64,000 nucleotides of DNA from Bin87 sp034423595 (GCA_965207025.1 OZ242258.1:1364001-1428000); one strand, 5' to 3'; positions 18,157-27,551 are shown, numbered from the stretch's first letter. Translations and numbers: made by a program. Notes: generated by a model from the letters alone, not told the origin.

Positions 18157-19032
18157 CTACTGGAGTTGCTCCAATGCTTGAAGGGACAGCATCATCTTGA
18201 CTGGGCTGATGGGGCGGAAGGTTCGGGAGACCCGGACGTCGCCGGCCAGGCTGCACAGGGTATAGGCGTCGTAGGGTTCCATACCTTTTTCGGTGATGAG
18301 GAAGTCCACCATGTCGCGGACGGCCTGTTTCATCGCCGGACCCAGGTCTTCGCCATGGGACAGCACCACGTAGTGGTCCGGAGTGACGGCGCGCGGCCCG
18401 GATATATTCATACCCTTTTCCACAGTGACGCGGATGTGGGTGTCAGCGGAGCATTCTGCGCCCGTTCCCGCCACCGCGCCGTCGCCCACCACCGCGTGGC
18501 AGTCACCCATAGCCAGCAGGCCGCCGGGTACGAACACGGGCAGATAGAGTACGCTGCCCTCCACCAGTTCCTTCATGTCGATGTCGCCGCCATAGGGACC
18601 ACTATCGCTGGCCGTTTCCTGCGGGTAGGTCGGCGTGGTCGCAACCAGGCCCAGGGACGGATTCAGCGGCAGACGGACGCCGCTGGGCAGCACCAGGTCG
18701 TCGCCGTCAATGCTCATCACCGTGGGGTAGCCCTCGGTGAACTCGGCTTCCAGGAACCCCCGGCCCGGCATCACCATGTGGGCCGGGTTCTCCTTGGGCT
18801 TGATGCTGACGAACTCTATACGCAGCGCGTCGCCGGGTTCCGCGCCGTTGACGTAGATGGGGCCGGTGGCCGGGCCTTTCAGCGACTTTTCCTGCAACAC
18901 GCCCGGCTCGCGGATACCCTCGAAAGCATCCCAGGTTTCCACCATCAGGTCTTCGCCATCGTCAATGACGACGGCCGGTTCGTTTTCGGGTTGCAGGACG
19001 TAGATGCGGTGCTCGCGGGAGACGGATTTCAT
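18157..19032 (-). CDS. Acetamidase/formamidase (FmdA/AmdA) family protein
   Basis: A 291-residue beta-rich amidohydrolase-fold protein of the FmdA_AmdA family, which hydrolyses formamide/acetamide or related amides to ammonia and acid. Family signatures include VNGAEPGDALRIEF, GGDIDMKEL, GSVLYLPVFVPGGLLAMGDCHAVVGDGA and GTGAE. SD GGAG precedes the ATG by 8 bases. The ATG overlaps the stop of the upstream nuclease-like gene (ATGA), implying translational coupling. The true substrate is open. Confidence 0.88.
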   Translation of the reverse strand: MKSVSREHRIYVLQPENEPAVVIDDGEDLMVETWDAFEGIREPGVLQEKSLKGPATGPIYVNGAEPGDALRIEFVSIKPKENPAHMVMPGRGFLEAEFTEGYPTVMSIDGDDLVLPSGVRLPLNPSLGLVATTPTYPQETASDSGPYGGDIDMKELVEGSVLYLPVFVPGGLLAMGDCHAVVGDGAVAGTGAECSADTHIRVTVEKGMNISGPRAVTPDHYVVLSHGEDLGPAMKQAVRDMVDFLITEKGMEPYDAYTLCSLAGDVRVSRTFRPISPVKMMLSLQALEQLQ

Positions 19033-19679
19033 AACGGTTGCTCCTTTGAAGGAGGGATGGCGACAGCGAGATAGCGGAACCGTTCGCTGCGTTTATCACC
19101 TAGTACGGAATAATTCTGCCACTTCAACACGTAGGAATTGGACAGCGAGATTGGTTCCTCGCGAGATCGCTTTGTACCGTCGCTCGCATCATTTCCCCAG
19201 CGCATTTCGCTGTTACCGATTCGCCTGCCATCATATATGTGAAATTCAGCGTCAACAACATCGGTCCGGGTTTGGGGTTCCCAAAACAATGAGTCGTTTG
19301 TAAGGAGAACCGCAAGCCCGCGATTTGCGGATTCATAATCCGTAACGACCTGCTCCATGCGCTGAATATCTTTCAAGAAGTCGTAGCGCTTAATGTCGCG
19401 CGCGAGTTGATTGGCGAGTGAAAAACGCTCGCCTGCGACCGACTGGTCAAGTCTCCGTGTGCAATACTTCAGCTCAATCGCTGTCTCAACGCTCGGCAAC
19501 CAAACATCCACCGCCATCCTTTTTCGAAGGTCTGGAAAGGGCGGGAATTCCAGACGGACCGGGCAATCGTCATGCACGGCGCGAACTTGCCAAGCCAATT
19601 CGTGTTGGAAGTCGGCTTCGGAATGGAAAACAGGCCGGCGTGATGCCAGGCTGGTCATTAGGTTGTGAATATCGAGCAT
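19029..19679 (-). CDS. Putative PD-(D/E)xK nuclease-like protein
   Basis: A 216-residue unknown. The central region MAVDVWLPSVETAIELKY (about residues 55-72) has D-x(n)-E-L-K, the active-site spacing of PD-(D/E)xK nucleases, with a preceding Glu in the N-terminal helix (HSEADFQHELAW). No other domain is visible. It is 9 bases after an SbcD-like phosphoesterase and overlaps the acetamidase by 4. The nuclease link is inference from motif and neighbour; no SD is seen before ATG 19679. Confidence 0.6.
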   Translation of the reverse strand: MLDIHNLMTSLASRRPVFHSEADFQHELAWQVRAVHDDCPVRLEFPPFPDLRKRMAVDVWLPSVETAIELKYCTRRLDQSVAGERFSLANQLARDIKRYDFLKDIQRMEQVVTDYESANRGLAVLLTNDSLFWEPQTRTDVVDAEFHIYDGRRIGNSEMRWGNDASDGTKRSREEPISLSNSYVLKWQNYSVLGDKRSERFRYLAVAIPPSKEQPL

Positions 19680-19688
19680 GGGGGTTGT

Positions 19689-20462
19689 CTAATTGTCGGC
19701 GGCGATATCCAGCGGCGCAGCAGTCTGGGCGCTCATTGGCACTGAGACCTGATAAACGTTCGGACAGTCGGCAAGCGCCGGGTCGAAATCGACCACGTTG
19801 ACCGCAATTTTGTCTCGCGCGCTGGACGCACCCATCGGAGAACCGGAATAAAACGCCGTTACTCCGCCTTGTGAGACATCCTCAAAGCGTTCCCAATGGC
19901 CCAGCGCGATGTAGTCGCAGGCCGATTCCGCTATTTCGTAGGGATGGATGGGCGACGACCGTTCCTCGGTATCATCGGGAAAGTGGAAGTGGCCGTGGGC
20001 TATGGCTACGCGCCAGTTGCCGTTTCGCTCCGTCGGGACGCCGGCCAGCGGGCGGAACTCCGGAGTGTGGCTGTCCATAGCCCGGCCCCAGACGTCCAGC
20101 GTCAGGTGTGGGAAGGTCAGCGTCTCGCCCCGCGTACCGGCGATGATGTGCAGGTTGTCCGGTCCGTCGCCGAAAGGACTGCGATGGTACAGGGAGGCGG
20201 AGTCGTAAAGGTCGTGGTTTCCGGGCAGGATGACGGCCGGCACGGCAGCGCGGGCCATCTCGGCGACGAAGAACTCCAGCACGGCATCGGAGATGCGGGC
20301 GTTATCGAAAACGTCGCCGGCAATCAGCAGGACGTCGGCGTCCAGCGCATGAACACCGTCAACGACCGCCGACAGAGCGCGGTTGGCAGCTTCGGGGTCC
20401 CAATCGTCGCCCAGGTGGGTGTCCGAAGTGTGGACAATGCGGAGTTTCCGGAGGTCTTTCAT
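19689..20462 (-). CDS. SbcD/Mre11-like metallophosphoesterase
   Basis: A 257-residue calcineurin-like phosphoesterase. Metal ligands: SDTHLGD, GDVFDNA, GNHDLYD, AHGHFH and LGHWE. The NHD-Y and GDVFD forms resemble SbcD/Mre11 DNA exonucleases, but it lacks the C-terminal capping domain and no SbcC partner is present. Start taken at ATG 20462, seven codons inside the longest frame. Either a DNA repair or a general phosphodiesterase role is possible. Confidence 0.78.
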   Translation of the reverse strand: MKDLRKLRIVHTSDTHLGDDWDPEAANRALSAVVDGVHALDADVLLIAGDVFDNARISDAVLEFFVAEMARAAVPAVILPGNHDLYDSASLYHRSPFGDGPDNLHIIAGTRGETLTFPHLTLDVWGRAMDSHTPEFRPLAGVPTERNGNWRVAIAHGHFHFPDDTEERSSPIHPYEIAESACDYIALGHWERFEDVSQGGVTAFYSGSPMGASSARDKIAVNVVDFDPALADCPNVYQVSVPMSAQTAAPLDIAADN

Positions 20463-20483
20463 GCAGTGTAGATTCACCCTCAC

Positions 20484-20502
20484 CCCCGTATCAAATACGG
20501 GG
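20484..20502. repeat. Dispersed palindrome CCCCGTA-TCAAA-TACGGGG
   Basis: Second copy of the CCCCGTA family, between the phosphoesterase and hflX. Confidence 0.75.
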
Positions 20503-20508
20503 CAAGCT

Positions 20509-21708
20509 CTAACCCTCTCCCATCAAGGGAGAGGGAACTTTGATCGGTAATGCGTCGTTTACCTGGCTGCGAACCGCAGCCAGTAATGCCGGCAGGTTCC
20601 AGCCCCTGGCCGCCGAAACGAACACCCTCCCGGTCACCGCCGGTGAGTCGGCCCCTGCGATGGACGACAGATCCATCCGGTCGAATGACTCCACATCCGC
20701 CGGATCATCGGTTAGCAGGTCCATCTTATTGATCACCAGCAGTCGGGGTTTGCCGCCCAGTTCGAGATCGTTCAGGGTCTGCTCAACCACCTCGGCCTGC
20801 TCAGGGGCTTTGGGGTGAGTTATGTCGATAACGTGCAGCAGCAGGTCGGCCTCGCTCAGTTCGGCCAGAGTGGCACGGAAGGCCGCGACCACAGTGGGCG
20901 ATAACTTTTGGATGAACCCCACAGTATCGCTGAGCAGGATTTCGCTGCCGTCCGGCAATCTCAACCGCCGCGTCACCGGATCCAGCGTATTGAAAAGCTG
21001 GTCCTCCGCGGGGACCTCTGCGTTGCAAAGGGCGTTGAACAACGTACTCTTGCCGGCATTGGTGTATCCCACGAGCGTGGCCATCGGAGTTGCCGACCGC
21101 CGCCGGCGCTCCAAGTACTGGCTACGTCGCTTCCGGACACTGTCCAACTCCGATTCAATCTTTTGGATCCGCCGCCGGATCAGGCGCCGGTCGGTCTCCA
21201 GCTGGGTTTCACCGGGTCCGCGCGTGCCGATACCACCGCCCAGGCGCTCCAGGTGGGACCACTGGCCGATCAGCCTGGGCAACAGATACTGGTGTTGAGC
21301 CAGTTCCACCTGCATCTGACCTTCGCGGGTTCGGGCGTGGCGTCCAAACACGTCCAAGATCAACGCCGTGCGATCGATTACCTTGACCTGCAACGCGGAT
21401 TCGAGGTTGCGTTGTTGAGTGGGCGTCAACTCGTCGTCGCAGATCACGACGTCCGGCCGCTCTTGCTCCAGCACGTCTTGCAGTTCCTGCAGCTTGCCCT
21501 TGCCCAGGTAGGTAGGCGTGATTTTCTCAGCGCGCTGCGAAACCGTCGCCACCACTTCAGCGCCGGCGGAGCGGGTGAGATAATCCAGTTCGACCAGGGT
21601 GTCGTCCAAGCCCCAGGGCTGTTCGCCGCGCTTTTTCGCGGACACGGCCACCAAGACCGCCCGCTCAGTCTGCGGGCCGGTGAGTTTGGGTTGGCGGGAC
21701 CTGGGCAT
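20509..21708 (-). CDS. hflX: GTPase HflX
   Basis: Ribosome-splitting/rescue GTPase, 399 residues. The N-terminal HflX domain has TYLGKGKLQEL and DELTPTQQRNLE; a coiled GLGTRGPGETQLETDRR linker follows. The G domain has GYTNAGKSTL (G1), DTVGFI (G3) and NKMD (G4). The last nine residues (KVPSPLMGEG region) are encoded by the dispersed palindrome at 20513-20535, not by family sequence. Gap to dapL is 14 bases. Confidence 0.95.
   Translation of the reverse strand: MPRSRQPKLTGPQTERAVLVAVSAKKRGEQPWGLDDTLVELDYLTRSAGAEVVATVSQRAEKITPTYLGKGKLQELQDVLEQERPDVVICDDELTPTQQRNLESALQVKVIDRTALILDVFGRHARTREGQMQVELAQHQYLLPRLIGQWSHLERLGGGIGTRGPGETQLETDRRLIRRRIQKIESELDSVRKRRSQYLERRRRSATPMATLVGYTNAGKSTLFNALCNAEVPAEDQLFNTLDPVTRRLRLPDGSEILLSDTVGFIQKLSPTVVAAFRATLAELSEADLLLHVIDITHPKAPEQAEVVEQTLNDLELGGKPRLLVINKMDLLTDDPADVESFDRMDLSSIAGADSPAVTGRVFVSAARGWNLPALLAAVRSQVNDALPIKVPSPLMGEG
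20513..20535. repeat. Dispersed palindrome CCCTCTCCC-ATCAA-GGGAGAGGG inside the hflX 3' end
   Basis: 9-bp perfect stem. It overlaps the hflX coding end. A second copy with one mismatch is at 26315-26337. Confidence 0.8.
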
Positions 21709-21722
21709 AGGCTAGACTGCCA

Positions 21723-22901
21723 TCATTCCCGCGGCGTGGGGATGGTCCAGTTTTCCAACCGCTGGCAGCCGGTCTCGACGCGCTCATCCGGCGTGGTAAG
21801 GGACAACCGGATATAACCCTCGCCGTACTGACCGTATGAGGATCCAGGGGTCACCACGATGTCGATTTCTTCGAGCAACCTGGCCGCAAAATCCGCCGAC
21901 GTGAACCCCTCGGGGACCGGCGCCCAGATGTACAGGCTGGCGCGGGGCGTCTCCACCTGCAACCCCATGCGCGTCAACGCCTGGAGAACACGGTCACGCC
22001 GCCATTGGTACGTGGCAATATTGTCGTCAATGCAGTCCTGGGGGCCGGTGAGCGCCTCCATGGACATTTCCTGTATGGCCTGGGGGATACCCGAATCCAA
22101 GTTCGCCTTGATCTGGAACAGAGCCTTGATCATGTCCGCGTTGCCGACCGCCATACCCATGCGCCAGCCGGTCATGTTGTAGGTCTTGGACAGGGAGTGG
22201 AACTCGAGGCCAACCTCTTTCGCCCCGTCAATCTGCATCATGCTGCCGGCGCGATAACCGTCGTAGCCCACTTCCGAGTAGGCGGCATCGTGAAGCATGG
22301 CGACGTCGTGCTCACGGCAATACCGCAAAGCAGACTCCAGATCTTCCTGGGACGCCACGGCGCTGGTGGGATTGTTGGGGTAGTTGAGCCACATCAACTT
22401 GGCGGCCCGGGCCACGTCGTCGGGTATGGCGTCGTATTCGGGCAACCAACCGTTGCGCTGGTACAGGGGCATCACGTAGCTCTCCGCGCCGGCGAACATG
22501 GTGCCTACCGAGTACACTGGATAGGCAGGGTCCGGCACCAACGCGATGTCGCCGGGGTCGAGGAAGCAGAAAGCGGCGTGGCCGATACCTTCTTTTGCTC
22601 CGATCAGGGGCAGCACCTCGGTGTCAGGATCAAGGTCAACGTCAAAGCGCTGCTTGTACCAGTGTGCGATGGCGCGGCGCATTTCCGGCAGCCCGTCGGT
22701 TTCCGGATAACGATGATTCGGCGGGTCCTGCGACGCCGTCAGCAGACGGTCGATGATGGGCTGCGGGGTGGGAATATCGGGGTCGCCGATGCCGAAAGTC
22801 ACTACATCGGCGCCGGCGGCGCGCTTCTCAGCAATGATGCGGGAAATTTCGACGAAGGGGTATGGGGCGAGTTTGCCGAGGCGTTGGGATAGGCTAGGCA
22901 T
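21723..22901 (-). CDS. dapL: LL-diaminopimelate aminotransferase (PLP, class I/II)
   Basis: A 392-residue fold-type I aminotransferase. It has the N-terminal pattern PYPFVEISR and GIGDPDIPTP, NYPNNPTSAVAS, and the PLP Lys in SLSKTYNMTGWRMG. This resembles LL-DAP aminotransferases, which convert tetrahydrodipicolinate straight to LL-DAP, the substrate of DapF two genes upstream. SD AGGAGA before the ATG. The neighbouring dapF makes the assignment more likely than a general alanine/aspartate aminotransferase. Confidence 0.82.
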   Translation of the reverse strand: MPSLSQRLGKLAPYPFVEISRIIAEKRAAGADVVTFGIGDPDIPTPQPIIDRLLTASQDPPNHRYPETDGLPEMRRAIAHWYKQRFDVDLDPDTEVLPLIGAKEGIGHAAFCFLDPGDIALVPDPAYPVYSVGTMFAGAESYVMPLYQRNGWLPEYDAIPDDVARAAKLMWLNYPNNPTSAVASQEDLESALRYCREHDVAMLHDAAYSEVGYDGYRAGSMMQIDGAKEVGLEFHSLSKTYNMTGWRMGMAVGNADMIKALFQIKANLDSGIPQAIQEMSMEALTGPQDCIDDNIATYQWRRDRVLQALTRMGLQVETPRASLYIWAPVPEGFTSADFAARLLEEIDIVVTPGSSYGQYGEGYIRLSLTTPDERVETGCQRLENWTIPTPRE

Positions 22902-22960
22902 AATTCTCCTGATTGAAAGGCCTTGGGCAATGGGCGGGAACGGCAGCCTACGCAGTCGGG

Positions 22961-23641
22961 CTACACCGCCAACACCGTCCCCTCCTGGTGCACCATCTCC
23001 CGCTCCAGGGTGAGCCAGTTGTATTCGTCGATGAACTTGGCCAGGCTGAACGGCGGCTGGATTCCAAGTTCCGAAGACAGGTGGCCGGCCGGGTCTTCAA
23101 TTCCGTGCTGGCTGCGGGCGTCGGAGGCGACGGAAAGCGCGGCCATCCGCATGATGGTGAGGAACTGCGAGTAGGTTGCCCCGTTGGGTTTGTCGTTGGG
23201 GAAGTAAGCGTCCCTGATACCTTTGCCCCAAGATACAAACAACTGCGGGTTCAACGCCGTCAGGATCGCAGAGGCCGCGGTTGGCCCAACTCCGTTAGCT
23301 TCAGTGAGCGCTTCATAGGCGCGCTCAATCACGTCCAGCGTCGAGCAGCGCAGGTCGTTGAACTCCAATGCGGACGCCGACAGCGGTTCAAGATAGGGCA
23401 TAGCGGCGGCTATGGCTGACGCTATGCCACCGGCTTTGTCCGTGGTAATCCGGCAGCCCCACTGGTTCACGTACCGCACCAGCGCCGGCCAATCGGCATA
23501 GGAGCTGCCCCTCTGCAACGCCTCACGGAATTCAGGCGCGCGCGCGGCGATGCACAGGGTGTCGTCGGCAAGGCTCCGAAATGCGTTTGCAGACCAGCGC
23601 AATTGGTCATAGGTGGTCGGGCCGGAAACGTAGTTGCTCAT
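22961..23641 (-). CDS. Uncharacterised protein with helix-hairpin-helix-like segment
   Basis: A 226-residue protein not recognised at family level. Residues 116-146 (NGVGPTAASAILTALNP...LF..W) recall the GVGP-T-A-A hairpin of HhH DNA-binding/glycosylase folds. A similar G.G....S..LT...P.LF..W pattern occurs in the product at 33426. Start is ATG 23641, overlapping the dapF stop by 4 bases (ATGA); the longer frame runs through dapF. It lies between dapF and dapL. Confidence 0.65.
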   Translation of the reverse strand: MSNYVSGPTTYDQLRWSANAFRSLADDTLCIAARAPEFREALQRGSSYADWPALVRYVNQWGCRITTDKAGGIASAIAAAMPYLEPLSASALEFNDLRCSTLDVIERAYEALTEANGVGPTAASAILTALNPQLFVSWGKGIRDAYFPNDKPNGATYSQFLTIMRMAALSVASDARSQHGIEDPAGHLSSELGIQPPFSLAKFIDEYNWLTLEREMVHQEGTVLAV

Positions 23642-24495
23642 TCTGTCCACTCTCCACTGAATACTTCGGCCGCCGGGCCTTCCAAAAAGACTTCGCCTTC
23701 CCCGTCCCACTCGATGTTGAGCGTGCCACCGGGGAGATTTACCGCAACCTTGTCTCCGGTATGTCCCAACAGGCGGGAGGCGACGCCGATGGCGCAGGCG
23801 CCGGTGCCGCAAGCCATGGTCTCGCCGGATCCTCGCTCCCAGACGCGGGCATCCAGTTGGCCGTCATCGCGGAGGTTGACGATTTCAAAGTTCACGCGCC
23901 TGGGGAAAATCGGGTGCCGCTCAACCAACGGCCCGATGTTGCGCAACGGGAACTCCTCCACCGGCTGATCGATGAAGGTCACCGCGTGAGGGTTCCCCAT
24001 GGAGACAAAGGTCATGAACAGTCGAAAGTCCCCGGGATGGATTGCATAGTTTACAATCGGCCCGTCCGGGTTGCTGATTGCAGGATCCAGGTCAACGGGA
24101 ATTTCCGACGGCGCGAAACGGGGAGGGCCCATGCTGACCCGCGCCGCCTGCACTGCTGATCCATCGTAATGAGGCACCACGGTGCGAACTCCCGCCAACG
24201 TATCTATCGTAACTGCATCGGCGGAACGGGAGACGATACCGCGCTCGATGGCATATTTGGCGAAACACCTGATGCCGTTGCCGCACATCTCTCCTTCCGA
24301 TCCGTCGGAGTTGAACATTCGCATCTGGAGATCTGCGACATCAGAGTCCATCACCAATATGAGGCCGTCACCGCCCACACCGAAGTGGCGGTCGCTGATC
24401 GCCCGGGAGAGGTCCCCCCAATCGCGCTCCGGCATCCGGCGGGCATCGATATACACGTAGTCGTTGCCTGCGCCGTGCATCTTGGTGAATTCCAT
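23638..24495 (-). CDS. dapF: Diaminopimelate epimerase
   Basis: A 285-residue PLP-independent epimerase, LL-DAP to meso-DAP, for lysine and peptidoglycan. Catalytic Cys pair in NSDGSEGEMCGNGIRC and MACGTGACA; N-terminus MEFTKMHGAGNDYVYID. Start is ATG 24495; the extra upstream codons lack homology. It follows miaA by about 60 bases and overlaps the next gene. Confidence 0.95.
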   Translation of the reverse strand: MEFTKMHGAGNDYVYIDARRMPERDWGDLSRAISDRHFGVGGDGLILVMDSDVADLQMRMFNSDGSEGEMCGNGIRCFAKYAIERGIVSRSADAVTIDTLAGVRTVVPHYDGSAVQAARVSMGPPRFAPSEIPVDLDPAISNPDGPIVNYAIHPGDFRLFMTFVSMGNPHAVTFIDQPVEEFPLRNIGPLVERHPIFPRRVNFEIVNLRDDGQLDARVWERGSGETMACGTGACAIGVASRLLGHTGDKVAVNLPGGTLNIEWDGEGEVFLEGPAAEVFSGEWTE

Positions 24496-24556
24496 CGTTG
24501 AACTCCTGCGGCCGGTCAGCGGAGTACCGCTGCTGCGGAATTGTATCACACTGCTC

Positions 24557-25486
24557 TCAACCCGACCGGAAATCGGCAACGATACGGACAGCTTCCGCTA
24601 CCGGCAACTCCCGGGTAGCGTCCAACCACACGATGCGACGGTCGGGCAATTTGAACCACGTGTATTGCCGCCGGACCAGGCGATGCGTCTGGGTTTTGGC
24701 GCGATCCACCGCTTCGTCCAGGGACATATTGCCGCTCAGGTATGCGCCGAGTTGCGAATAGCCGACACCGGATAGAGGCCCCTCTCCCAGTATGTAACCC
24801 TCGCTTTGCAAACGCCGCGCTTCTTCCATCAATCCGTCGGACATCATCGCGTCAAACCGGGCGTCGATACGATTGTAGAGAACTGAACGATCAGCGGTGA
24901 GGCCCACTGTCAATGCGTTGTAGGGCGGTTCCGAGCTACGGAGGGTTGCGGCGACTTTCTCGCCCGTAGCATGGATGATTTCCAGGGCCCTGATGATGCG
25001 CCGGACATTCTGTGGGCCAATTGATTCGGCGCGTTCGGGATCGAGCGCGTTAAGTTCACGCCAAAGCGCGTTGGCGCCCTCTACTTGGGCGCGGCGTTCC
25101 AGTTCCGCTCGATATGCTGGATCGGGAGGAACCTCGGGAGCTTGCCAGCCCTCAAGAAGCGCCCAGACGTATTGCCCCGTGCCTCCGCAAAGGATAGGTA
25201 GCTTGCCCCGACCTGTTATATCGCTGATTGCCTGGCGGGCCAGCGGCAAGTATTCGCCCAAGCTGAGGGGTTCGTTCGGAGCGCGTATGTCGATGAGGTG
25301 ATGTCGCGCCGCCCGCTGTTCGGCGACGGTCGGCTTGGCGGTGCCGATGTCCATGCCGAGATACACCTGGCGGCTGTCCGAGTTGACGACTTCACCATCA
25401 AACCGTTGGGCCAACTGGATTGCCAGGGTGGTCTTGCCGACCCCGGTGGGGCCGATCACGGCAACAAGTGGAATGGGGGCCGACAT
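24557..25486 (-). CDS. miaA: tRNA dimethylallyltransferase
   Basis: Adds the isopentenyl group to A37 of tRNAs reading UNN codons. 309 residues. P-loop VIGPTGVGKTTLA, then VNSDSRQVYLGMDIGTAKP and GGTGQYVWALLEG. Start is ATG 25486 with GGAGG 7 bases upstream. Part of the minus run, 18 bases after tpiA. Confidence 0.95.
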   Translation of the reverse strand: MSAPIPLVAVIGPTGVGKTTLAIQLAQRFDGEVVNSDSRQVYLGMDIGTAKPTVAEQRAARHHLIDIRAPNEPLSLGEYLPLARQAISDITGRGKLPILCGGTGQYVWALLEGWQAPEVPPDPAYRAELERRAQVEGANALWRELNALDPERAESIGPQNVRRIIRALEIIHATGEKVAATLRSSEPPYNALTVGLTADRSVLYNRIDARFDAMMSDGLMEEARRLQSEGYILGEGPLSGVGYSQLGAYLSGNMSLDEAVDRAKTQTHRLVRRQYTWFKLPDRRIVWLDATRELPVAEAVRIVADFRSG

Positions 25487-25504
25487 CAATCGGCCTCCGC
25501 CGCA

Positions 25505-26281
25505 TTACGAATGTAGGCCGGCGAAGGCAGCCGCAACCGCCAGGAAGGAATCGGCATCCAGGCTGGCCCCACCCACCAGAGCGCCGTTGATGCTGGGAAC
25601 ACTGACGAAATCGGCGGCATTGCCGGGATTGACGCTGCCCCCGTACAGCAGCGGCGTATGCGATGCGACTTCCGCCCCTAGCGCGGCGGCGATGGTCGGC
25701 CCGATGGAGCCACCCATCACCCGATCGGCAATCTCAGGGGTGGCCGCCCGCCCGGTGCCAATAGCCCAAACCGGCTCGTAAGCTATCGCGAGTTTTCCAG
25801 CCGCAGTCTCAGGGTCCAGATCAACCAGCGCGGCTGCGACCTGGCGGCGTATCACCTCGGCGGCCTGGCCGGATTCCCGTTCGTCCAGCGTTTCGCCGAC
25901 GCACACTATCGGTCGCAAACCGTGCTCCAGAGCGGCGGCGGTTTTCCAGCCGACCGATTCGTCCGTCTCACCAAAAAACTGCCGACGCTCGGAATGCCCT
26001 ATGATTACGTAATCGCATAGGCCCACCAGCATCGGCGGCGCGATTTCGCCGGTGAACGCTCCACTTGTATCCGAGTGCATATTCTGGGCGGCGACCATGA
26101 CGCCGCTGCCGGACACGGCATCCCGAACCGCAGCGAGCGAAACAAAGGGCGGCCCTACGATTATGTCCACGCCGCTCAAACCGACAGAGCCCTCGGCAAT
26201 TGCCGACGCCAAGGCGACACCCGACACAACGCCGGTGTTCATCTTCCAGTTGCCGGCGACTATGTTGCGAATGTCGGGCAT
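25505..26281 (-). CDS. tpiA: Triosephosphate isomerase
   Basis: A 258-residue (beta/alpha)8 enzyme interconverting DHAP and GAP. Catalytic Lys in GNWKMN, His in IIGHSERR, Glu in YEPVWAIGTG; phosphate loop GGSVNPGNA. Forms a glycolytic cluster with pgk and apgM just upstream. Confidence 0.97.
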   Translation of the reverse strand: MPDIRNIVAGNWKMNTGVVSGVALASAIAEGSVGLSGVDIIVGPPFVSLAAVRDAVSGSGVMVAAQNMHSDTSGAFTGEIAPPMLVGLCDYVIIGHSERRQFFGETDESVGWKTAAALEHGLRPIVCVGETLDERESGQAAEVIRRQVAAALVDLDPETAAGKLAIAYEPVWAIGTGRAATPEIADRVMGGSIGPTIAAALGAEVASHTPLLYGGSVNPGNAADFVSVPSINGALVGGASLDADSFLAVAAAFAGLHS

Positions 26282-26314
26282 TGGTCGTCCCTCATAGTGT
26301 CACCCTCAACCTAA

Positions 26315-26337
26315 CCCTCTTCCATCAAGGGAGAGGG
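26315..26337. repeat. Dispersed palindrome CCCTCTTCC-ATCAA-GGGAGAGGG
   Basis: Second copy of the family seen in hflX, in the 64-base gap between apgM and tpiA. Confidence 0.75.
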
Positions 26338-26345
26338 GACAGCGT

Positions 26346-27551
26346 TTACGGCCCAAACTTGCCCAGTTTTCCGGAGTGGGAAAGCGCCAGCAGCATTATG
26401 GTTTCCGCCGGGATACGACCGAGGGAACCCAACGCGCAAGCGCGCTCGTTGAACCCGTCCACGCCTTCGCCCAGCGTAAGCCTGGAGTGCAGCATGAATG
26501 GGACCGGGTGCCAGCTGTGCGACGCCATGATCGCCGGAGTGGCGTGGTCTCCGGCCACCATCAGCACGTCGGGCTCCAGTTCCATGATCCTCGGAAGATG
26601 GACGTCCAGCTGCTCCAGACACTTTACCTTGGCGTCGAAATCGCCATCTTCACCGGCGGCGTCAGCCGGCTTGTAGTGCAGGAAAAAGAAGTCGTGATCT
26701 TCCCAATTGGCGTGGAGGGTATCCACCTCCTCGCCGAAAGTCATGCCGGTGGGAATGATCTGCATGTTCGCCACAGAAGCCAGACCCCGGTACATCGGGT
26801 AGGCTGCAATCGCCGCCGGGTTCAGGTGGTACACCTCTCCGAAATCGGGCAGATTGGGCAACTGAGCCCAGCCACGCAAAAGCACCATGTTGGCGGGTTG
26901 CTCTTCGGAAAGGATACGGGCCGCCTCGTTCGCAAATTGCTGCACGATGCCGGCAGTGCGCTCGCCCTCAGGGACAATGGCGTTGGCAGATCGGGGAGCC
27001 ACTCCCTCCCTCTGAGGATCGGTTTCCTCTATCTGCTCGGACAGTCCCTCACCGCGCAGCCGCAACACGAACCGGTAGTCCTGCACAGGAAACACGTCCA
27101 ATTGCACGCCGGGTATTTCGATGCGATCCAGGCGTTCACACAGTGGGGCGCTCAATTCGGTGGCGATGCGTCCGGCGCGGCGGTCCGTCAGCAGGCCATC
27201 ATCGTTAACCGTGCAGAAATTACCCCGCGCCGCCACGTCACCCGGCAACAGCTCCACGCCGACGCCCAAGGCTTCAAGCGCTCCACGACCGATGATGTAT
27301 TTCAACGGGTTGTACCCGAATAACGCCAGGTGTCCGGGTCCGCTCCCGGGAGCGATGCCAACCTCCACCGGGGTGGTCAGTCCGCACGCGCTGCGTTGAG
27401 CCAGCGCGTCCAGGTTGGGAATATGGGCGGACTCCAATTCGGATTTACGTGTATCCGGGTGGGGCAGGCCGCCCAGTCCGTCCGCGACCAGGAGGATTAT
27501 TTTTGACGGCGTGCTGGCGATGCTGTCGTGAATCTGTTCAAGGTCGATCAT
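26346..27551 (-). CDS. apgM: 2,3-bisphosphoglycerate-independent phosphoglycerate mutase, archaeal type
   Basis: A 401-residue alkaline phosphatase-fold enzyme for 3-PG to 2-PG. Motifs: LLVADGLGGLP (metal Asp), GIAPGSGPGHLALFGY with the region of the catalytic Ser, and C-terminal LMVAGDHATPAIMASHSWHPVPF. This is the short ApgM form rather than the ~510-residue bacterial GpmI. Start is ATG 27551 with GGAG 5 bases upstream. It is 25 bases after pgk. Confidence 0.93.
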   Translation of the reverse strand: MIDLEQIHDSIASTPSKIILLVADGLGGLPHPDTRKSELESAHIPNLDALAQRSACGLTTPVEVGIAPGSGPGHLALFGYNPLKYIIGRGALEALGVGVELLPGDVAARGNFCTVNDDGLLTDRRAGRIATELSAPLCERLDRIEIPGVQLDVFPVQDYRFVLRLRGEGLSEQIEETDPQREGVAPRSANAIVPEGERTAGIVQQFANEAARILSEEQPANMVLLRGWAQLPNLPDFGEVYHLNPAAIAAYPMYRGLASVANMQIIPTGMTFGEEVDTLHANWEDHDFFFLHYKPADAAGEDGDFDAKVKCLEQLDVHLPRIMELEPDVLMVAGDHATPAIMASHSWHPVPFMLHSRLTLGEGVDGFNERACALGSLGRIPAETIMLLALSHSGKLGKFGP

